The position numbers and the translations under genes are program-made. From assembly GCA_040901765.1 (NCBI GenBank), contig JBBDYG010000066.1, forward strand, positions 1 through 26,399: DNA of 26,399 bases, written 5' to 3'. The first letter of the stretch is position 1. The number at the start of each line of letters is the position of its first letter. Origin of the DNA: JBBDYG01 sp040901765 (lineage in GTDB: Bacteria > Planctomycetota > Planctomycetia > Pirellulales > Lacipirellulaceae). The notes beneath the pieces were generated by a model. The model worked only from the letters and a program-made list of their open reading frames with translations, searched no databases and was not told the DNA's origin. This document shows, in pieces, positions 22,125 to 26,399 of the stretch.

Positions 22125-23258
22125 GTGGAAGGGCATGACCACGACATCCCCTCGACTAACTTCGAGAAGCGGATTCTTCGCGGCCGCACTGCATGGCACT
22201 TCAGCACCGAGCCGGGCCCAGCCGAGACCCCGTCACCGCAATCGCTCGAAGTAGCATCGACCCATCGCAATTCAATCGAGCAAGCCGGGTTCCAGCTTCC
22301 ACGAGAAGTGTCATCCGCCGACCAGCCCGTGACAGTGGGTGAGTATCGACTTCTGGAGCAGCTCGGTTCAGGTGGCATGGGGGTCGTTTACAAGGCGATT
22401 CACCGGCGGCTCGACCGTTTCGTTGCGATCAAGTTCCCGCGGTTCGCGGCGGTTCTCGATCGGCGATCGGCGGCCCGTTTTCTGCGGGAGGCAATGCTCA
22501 TCGGTCGGCTTGCGCATCCTCATATTGTTCGAGCGCTGGATGCTGGCGAGTCGCTTTACGGCCCTTACTTGGTCACGGAATTCATCGACGGCGAAACGAT
22601 CGATGTCCTGGTGCGACGTGCAGGTCCGCTGCCATTCGAACAGGCCGTGAAGCTCGTGGAGCAAGCAGCCCGAGCGTTGGCTTACGCCCATTCGCAGGAC
22701 ATCGTCCACCGCGATATTAAACCGTCCAACATGCTGCTCGACGAAGCCGGCGTGCTGCGGATCGTCGATTTCGGCCTGGCTAAGCTATTGGCGGACGATG
22801 GCCGGAAGGTTGAAACTTCGCAAAACTCCGACGGAACGGAGTTCGGCACGTTTCTCGGCACCGTCGGATACGCCGCGCCCGAGCAGTTGCGGCCAGACCA
22901 GATGGTCGATCACCGCGCGGATATCTACGGGTTGGGATGCGTGCTGTACTTCATGCTGACCGGCGAGGCCCCTCACAAGGGAACCATTGCGGACCGCTTG
23001 CTCACTCATCGCAGGTCGCGGGCATCGACGTTGCGATTCGGCCGCAATGACCTGCCGTTGGGGTTTGAGAAAACCTGGCAAGGCATGGTTGCCGACTCGC
23101 CGCGAAGCCGCTTTTCGTCGATGCTTGAGGTCGAGCAAGCGATGCAATCGGCCCTCGTCGATCGGCCGAGGCGTCGCAACCTACAAAGTCCTGTTCTCAA
23201 TTCTTGTGAGCGTCGCGTTGTGTGTGTTGTTAGCATGGATCGGCTTTCGCGGAATTAG
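22125..23258 (+). pseudogene. Ser/Thr kinase part of a frameshifted kinase-FGE fusion
   Basis: This frame carries a complete kinase domain (from GEYRLLEQLGSGGMGVVYKA, about residue 71, to SRFSSMLEVEQAMQSAL): glycine loop GSGGMGVVY, Lys in VAIKFPR, HRDIKPSN with Asp197, DFG at 215-217, GTVGYAAPEQ and an intact C-lobe. After VEQAMQSALVDRPRR (about 23172) the frame turns to nonsense and stops at 23258, while the sense continues one base later with a membrane segment and an FGE domain. The start is unclear: GTG at 22125 with GGAA 9-12 bases upstream is chosen; an ATG at 22053 would overlap the divergent gene. The residual kinase could still be made as a soluble, unanchored protein. It is distinct from the DYG kinase at 13085. 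Confidence 0.75.
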
Positions 23259-24228
23259 TTCCTGGCAACATCCAACGCCAACGGGATCTGCGCCGCCGCT
23301 TGCGGTCTCACCCTATAGTGCCGAACAGGCGTCACGGCATCAACTTCAGTGGGCGCAATACCTCCGTCAACCGGTTCGTGTGGTCAACGAGATTGGGATG
23401 CCGCTGGTCCTCATTCCGGCCGGCGAGTATGTGATGGGTACGTCCCGCTCACCCCTCCTTGAACCGGTGCCAACCGCCGACGATTGGCGATTCCGCGAAC
23501 CCGCAGCCGTGTTGCGCGAGCAACGGCCACATCGGGTCGTCCTCACCAAACCCTTCTATCTCGGCGAGACCGAGGTCACCTACGGTCAGTTCCGCCAGTT
23601 CGTCGATGCGACGGGCTATGTGACCGATGCCGAGCGGACTCGCGGGTGGGGAAAGGAAGACAAGGGTTGGCTCAAACGGGCAGGCTACTCCTGGAAGAAC
23701 ACGGGGCAGCGCGTCAGCGACGATCGCCATCCCGTAATGAACGTGACTTGGAACGATGCCGTGGCACTCTGCACGTGGCTTACGTCGCACGACCGTCGCG
23801 GCGAGTACCGAATGCCGACCGAAGCCGAGTGGGAGTATGCCTGTCGAGCAGGCTCCACCACGGACTACAGTTTCGGGAACGAGGCCGGGGAACTCGTTGA
23901 CCATGCGTGGTTCGCTGGAAACTCCGAGGGCCGCTTCCAACCGGTCGGCTTGAAGAGCGCCAATCCGTTTGGTCTCCACGACATGTATGGGAACCGACAA
24001 GAATGGTGCCAGGACAACTACGCGGTTGATTTCTATGAGCTGTCGCCCGTCCGCGATCCCGTCTGCGAAAACGGGAGCAGCGACCGCGTGATGCGTGGTG
24101 GAACTCACACCGACTTGGCGTCGTTTTGCACTTCAACGCGGCGCTGGAACCAAGACGCCAGCAACCCCGGCGCTGCCGGCATTCGCGTTGTACTGGAAGT
24201 GCAGATGCCGAAAGCGGTCGCGGACTAA
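23172..24228 (+). pseudogene. Membrane segment and FGE-sulfatase domain of the frameshifted fusion
   Basis: The frame one base on from the kinase continues with VATYKVLFSILVSVALCVLLAW (a single membrane segment), a Pro/Ala-rich linker, and a formylglycine-generating-enzyme (SUMF1/FGE-sulfatase) domain. Seen are GMPLVLIPAGEYVMGT, KPFYLGETEVTYGQFRQFV, HPVMNVTWNDAVALCTWL, YRMPTEAEWEYACRAGST and NPFGLHDMYGNRQEWCQDNY, with RVMRGGT near the end. The usual GNVWEWC here reads GNRQEWC. Kinase-TM-FGE fusions are known in planctomycetes; the FGE-like part is normally outside the membrane and may act as a sensor rather than an enzyme. No start codon with a ribosome site exists for it alone, so it depends on the kinase frame. 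It ends with TAA at 24226-24228. Confidence 0.78.
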
Positions 24229-24589
24229 TTCTTTCGCTCCGAACGCCGTGATCGCCGAATGCGGACAGCCGAATTTTGTCCGGAAATTCGCAAAATACCG
24301 TGGGCGAAAAGGGCAGTAGGCAGTAAGGCGGAAAAAGGGAACTGGCGACTGGGGGCGTGACAGAGCAGGCGCGCGCTTCCCTCTCCCGTCCGCAGGGGAG
24401 GGGTTGGGGAGGGGCATGACGGCGTGGGGACATAGTTTCGTTTTCAAGGAGATTGCGCAGGGGTGAACGCGCATGTACACGATACCAGAGGGGAGTGGCT
24501 CTTTGCGAGGAAATTCTTGCGGAATTGCGAGTAGCGGAAGAAAAATGCTACGGCTAGGGCTCGATCATCGGATTATTGGTTCCTGACAC

Positions 24590-24650
24590 CTTTGATTTTT
24601 TCTTGTGGATTTTGATTTTTGGATTTTTGATTTTGGATTTTGATTTCTTC
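24590..24650. repeat. Degenerate TTGATTTT/GGATTTT tandem repeat
   Basis: About 60 bp of near-pure T and G with A (TTTGATTTTTTC, TGGATTTTGATTTTTGG and similar), with a period near 7 or 14. The AT content is strikingly higher than elsewhere in the window, so it is probably slippage-derived. Confidence 0.7.
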
Positions 24651-24888
24651 GCGGCTCCCTTTGGCATGGACCATCCGAACCCGCAGACGACGCAGATTGC
24701 AAACAACGGGATTTGTTCCGACCATTTGTAAAATTCTATCGCGCTTCTCCGAATGGCAGGCGAAGCATACCTGAGTAACCGGCTCGCGCAAACAGCCCCA
24801 TGCTAGCTTGAGAATCCTCATTGCGCTACTTGTACTGCCGGCCGACGGTAGTAGAATCGCGGCCGTTCCGTTGCACCCAGTCAATCAT

Positions 24889-24896
24889 GGGAAGGA
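24889..24896 (+). promoter_or_regulatory. Ribosome binding site for the beta-helix protein
   Basis: GGGAAGGA with AAGGAG at 24891-24896, eight bases before the ATG at 24905. It favours that start over the upstream in-frame ATG at 24887 and the codon at 24821. Confidence 0.65.
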
Positions 24897-24904
24897 GCCT
24901 CGCG

Positions 24905-26380
24905 ATGCGCCGCTTGCCGATTTCTTGGACCACGGTATCCACGCAGCTCGGCCTCCAGCGAAAGCGCAAACAGCGCCCACAACACGGCGAGCGCACGCGC
25001 CGGTCGCGGTTCGAGCCGCTCGAAGCTCGCCAGATGCTGGCGGTGCTCTTGGTCAATAGCCCGGCGAACGATTCGCTGCCAAACGACGGCTATGTCACTC
25101 TCCGCGAGGCGGTTGCAGCGGCATGGAGCAATACCGCGACCGACCTCGGCCACACCGGCAGCGGGACCGACACGATCACGTTCGACGAATCGCTCTTCGC
25201 AAGCGGACCGGCCACCATAACTCTGACCAGTAAGATCGACGTCAACAGCAACCTGACGATCGAAGGGCCGGGCGCCGACCTGCTCATCATCAGTGGCGGA
25301 GACGCCACCCGCGTGTTCGAGGATTTTTACAACGTCTTTGTCACGTTGTCGGGAATCTCCGTCGTTGACGGGTTTGCGAGCGACGAAGGCGGGCCCGACA
25401 GCCGCGGCGGCGGAATCTACAACGGAAGTGGCCACCTGGTTGTTGAGGGAGTTGAATTTCGTGGCAACACCGCCACTACCAACGGCGGAGCGATCTATTC
25501 CGTCGGCGGCTCGCTCACCGTCCTCAACAGCACCTTCCACGACAACCAGGCTGGCACTGGGGGTGCAATTTACGCCAGCAGCGGAACGCTCACGATTCGC
25601 AATAGCACGTTCGACGAAAACGGGGCTGGCTCCGGTGGAGCCATCTACACGTCGTCGGGAACCAGCGGCACGCACAGCCAAATCATCAACAGCACGTTTT
25701 CCAACAATTCTGGCGTGGCACTCTATATCCCCGGCAGCGCTTACATCGACGTGATCAACAGCACGCTCACTGCCAATACGGGCATCAGTCTCCCGGGCGG
25801 AATTTATCGTTCCTTTACTTCCCAAACGGTGACCCTCCACAACACGATCGTCGCCGGCAACACCGGCAGCGGAGGCGCGGCCAGCGATCTCGGCGCGAAC
25901 GGCTTCAGCACCGCTAGTTCCTATAACCTCATCGGCGTAACGACGAGCACCGCCTTCGGTGATGACGGCAATCAGGTGATCGGCAGTGCCGCTCCCGGCT
26001 TGACTCCCTTGGGCAACTACGGCGGTCCCACCAAGACGCACGCCCTGCTGCCGGACAGCCTAGCGATCAATGCCGGCAGCGATGCCGTCGCCGTCGGTGC
26101 GGTATTGCTCTTCGACCAGCGCGGTGCAGGGTATCAGCGCGCACTTGGTAGCGCGGTGGACATCGGCGCGACCGAGGCCTGGATTCGCGAGCTTACCGAT
26201 GGCTCCGTTGAAATCTACGGCACGGACGGAAACGACACGATCACCGTTGCGTCTGATGAAGTAACCCACAGCGCCTTCGGGGAGTTGGAAATCGACCTGA
26301 GCGCGGTACCTGAGGTCCGCGTCTTTGGAGAGAACGGCGACGACGTCCTAGTGCTTGATCACTCTTGGATTGATGGATAA
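24905..26380 (+). CDS. Exported right-handed beta-helix protein with choice-of-anchor-Q-type domain
   Basis: The product (491 aa) begins with about 30 basic residues leading to SRFEPLEARQMLAVLLVNSP, a variant of the LEPR-x-L/M-type N-terminal signal found in large planctomycete surface proteins, instead of an ordinary signal peptide. Next come YVTLREAVAAAWSN and DTITFDESLF, typical of the choice-of-anchor-Q beta-helix family. The parallel beta-helix has rungs NTATTNGGAIYSVGGSLTV, STFHDNQAGTGGAIYAS and STFDENGAGSGGAIYTS, about 23 residues apart. The closing domain has LGNYGGPTKTHALLPDSLAIN and DIGATEAWIRE. The last 60 residues, GTDGNDTITVASDE and FGENGDDVLVLD, resemble the start of a calcium-binding repeat region. 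The protein stops abruptly at TAA 19 bases before the window edge; relatives usually run much longer, so truncation or frameshift is possible. It probably sits at the cell surface. Confidence 0.82.
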   Translation: MRRLPISWTTVSTQLGLQRKRKQRPQHGERTRRSRFEPLEARQMLAVLLVNSPANDSLPNDGYVTLREAVAAAWSNTATDLGHTGSGTDTITFDESLFASGPATITLTSKIDVNSNLTIEGPGADLLIISGGDATRVFEDFYNVFVTLSGISVVDGFASDEGGPDSRGGGIYNGSGHLVVEGVEFRGNTATTNGGAIYSVGGSLTVLNSTFHDNQAGTGGAIYASSGTLTIRNSTFDENGAGSGGAIYTSSGTSGTHSQIINSTFSNNSGVALYIPGSAYIDVINSTLTANTGISLPGGIYRSFTSQTVTLHNTIVAGNTGSGGAASDLGANGFSTASSYNLIGVTTSTAFGDDGNQVIGSAAPGLTPLGNYGGPTKTHALLPDSLAINAGSDAVAVGAVLLFDQRGAGYQRALGSAVDIGATEAWIRELTDGSVEIYGTDGNDTITVASDEVTHSAFGELEIDLSAVPEVRVFGENGDDVLVLDHSWIDG

Positions 26381-26399
26381 AGCCGCCTGAGCTTGATGC

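Larger units (their letters stand above)
24229..24904. other. Intergenic region with hairpin and T-rich repeats
   Basis: About 680 bp without a convincing gene. It holds a C/G-rich hairpin (24379-24403: CCCTCTCCC then GGGGAGGGG with one bulge) that may terminate the kinase-FGE transcript, and a degenerate array of GGATTTTTGATTTT-like units (about 24590-24650). A 103-codon minus-strand frame at 24573-24884 is mostly this repeat and is not called. Promoter signals for the exported protein at 24905 should lie at about 24700-24880, but none is clear. Confidence 0.5.

Noticed and set aside
23160..23185. Programmed +1 frameshift in the kinase-FGE gene
   Set aside because: No classical slippery codon, stop codon at the shift point or stimulatory structure was seen; mutation or read error is simpler.
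24573..24884. 103-codon minus-strand frame with a CxxC-like FACHSEK
   Set aside because: A single CxxC-type hit by chance; the C-terminus is the T-rich repeat read backwards (KIQNQKSKNQNPQ), and no start signal.
24881..26041. 386-codon open frame antisense to the beta-helix gene
   Set aside because: It mirrors the codon pattern of the repeat-rich gene; no recognisable domain and an Ala/Val/Gly/Arg-biased composition typical of antisense shadows in GC-rich DNA.

Overview
The window looks like chromosomal DNA of a planctomycete, most likely of the Pirellulales type. The evidence is: a large exported protein with dockerin-like repeats and a PEP-CTERM tail; a second exported protein with a LEPR/EPLEARQMLA-type N-terminus and a choice-of-anchor-Q beta-helix; two large Ser/Thr kinases, one of them fused to a formylglycine-generating-enzyme (FGE) domain; moderately high GC content; few strong Shine-Dalgarno sites; and many short intergenic palindromes. 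No rRNA, tRNA, transposase or CRISPR array was seen.

Region A (1-9.9 kb) is a surface-polysaccharide locus. wecB (UDP-GlcNAc 2-epimerase, + strand) starts directly at the end of a heptanucleotide repeat. It converges, with one base between the stop codons, on a tight minus-strand series read from right to left: a WecA/TagO-like initiating sugar-1-phosphate transferase, a GDP-mannose 3,5-epimerase (GME), a GDP-L-fucose synthase, a GDP-mannose 4,6-dehydratase and a WbuB-like glycosyltransferase. A WcaF-like O-acetyltransferase lies upstream of these. Together they could make UDP-ManNAc, GDP-L-fucose and GDP-L-galactose, start a chain on undecaprenyl phosphate, extend it and acetylate it. Upstream again, a GNAT acetyltransferase and a small putative lipoprotein overlap by ATGA.

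Region B (10.4-17.7 kb) is the most interesting part: six co-directional genes that look like one signalling module. They encode a membrane-anchored coiled-coil protein, a protein with helical repeats and FHA domains, a polytopic Ser/Thr kinase with a DYG instead of DFG motif, a four-TM protein with an acidic linker, an ECF-type sigma factor, and a small soluble protein with an anti-sigma-like zinc motif. Apart from the tightly spaced kinase/four-TM pair, every junction, and the 3' end, carries a long imperfect palindrome of a different sequence family. The suggested logic (kinase phosphorylates, FHA protein reads the mark, sigma/anti-sigma pair is the output) is inference.

Region C (17.8-19.6 kb, minus strand) holds a DUF4254 gene and a GT4 glycosyltransferase. 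Region D (19.76-24.2 kb) holds two divergent large genes that are each split by a frameshift: the dockerin/PEP-CTERM protein and the kinase-FGE fusion. Region E (24.9-26.4 kb) holds the beta-helix exported protein, which ends abruptly close to the window edge. The clustering of damaged or abruptly ending genes in the last 6.6 kb means either local gene decay or poor sequence quality there.
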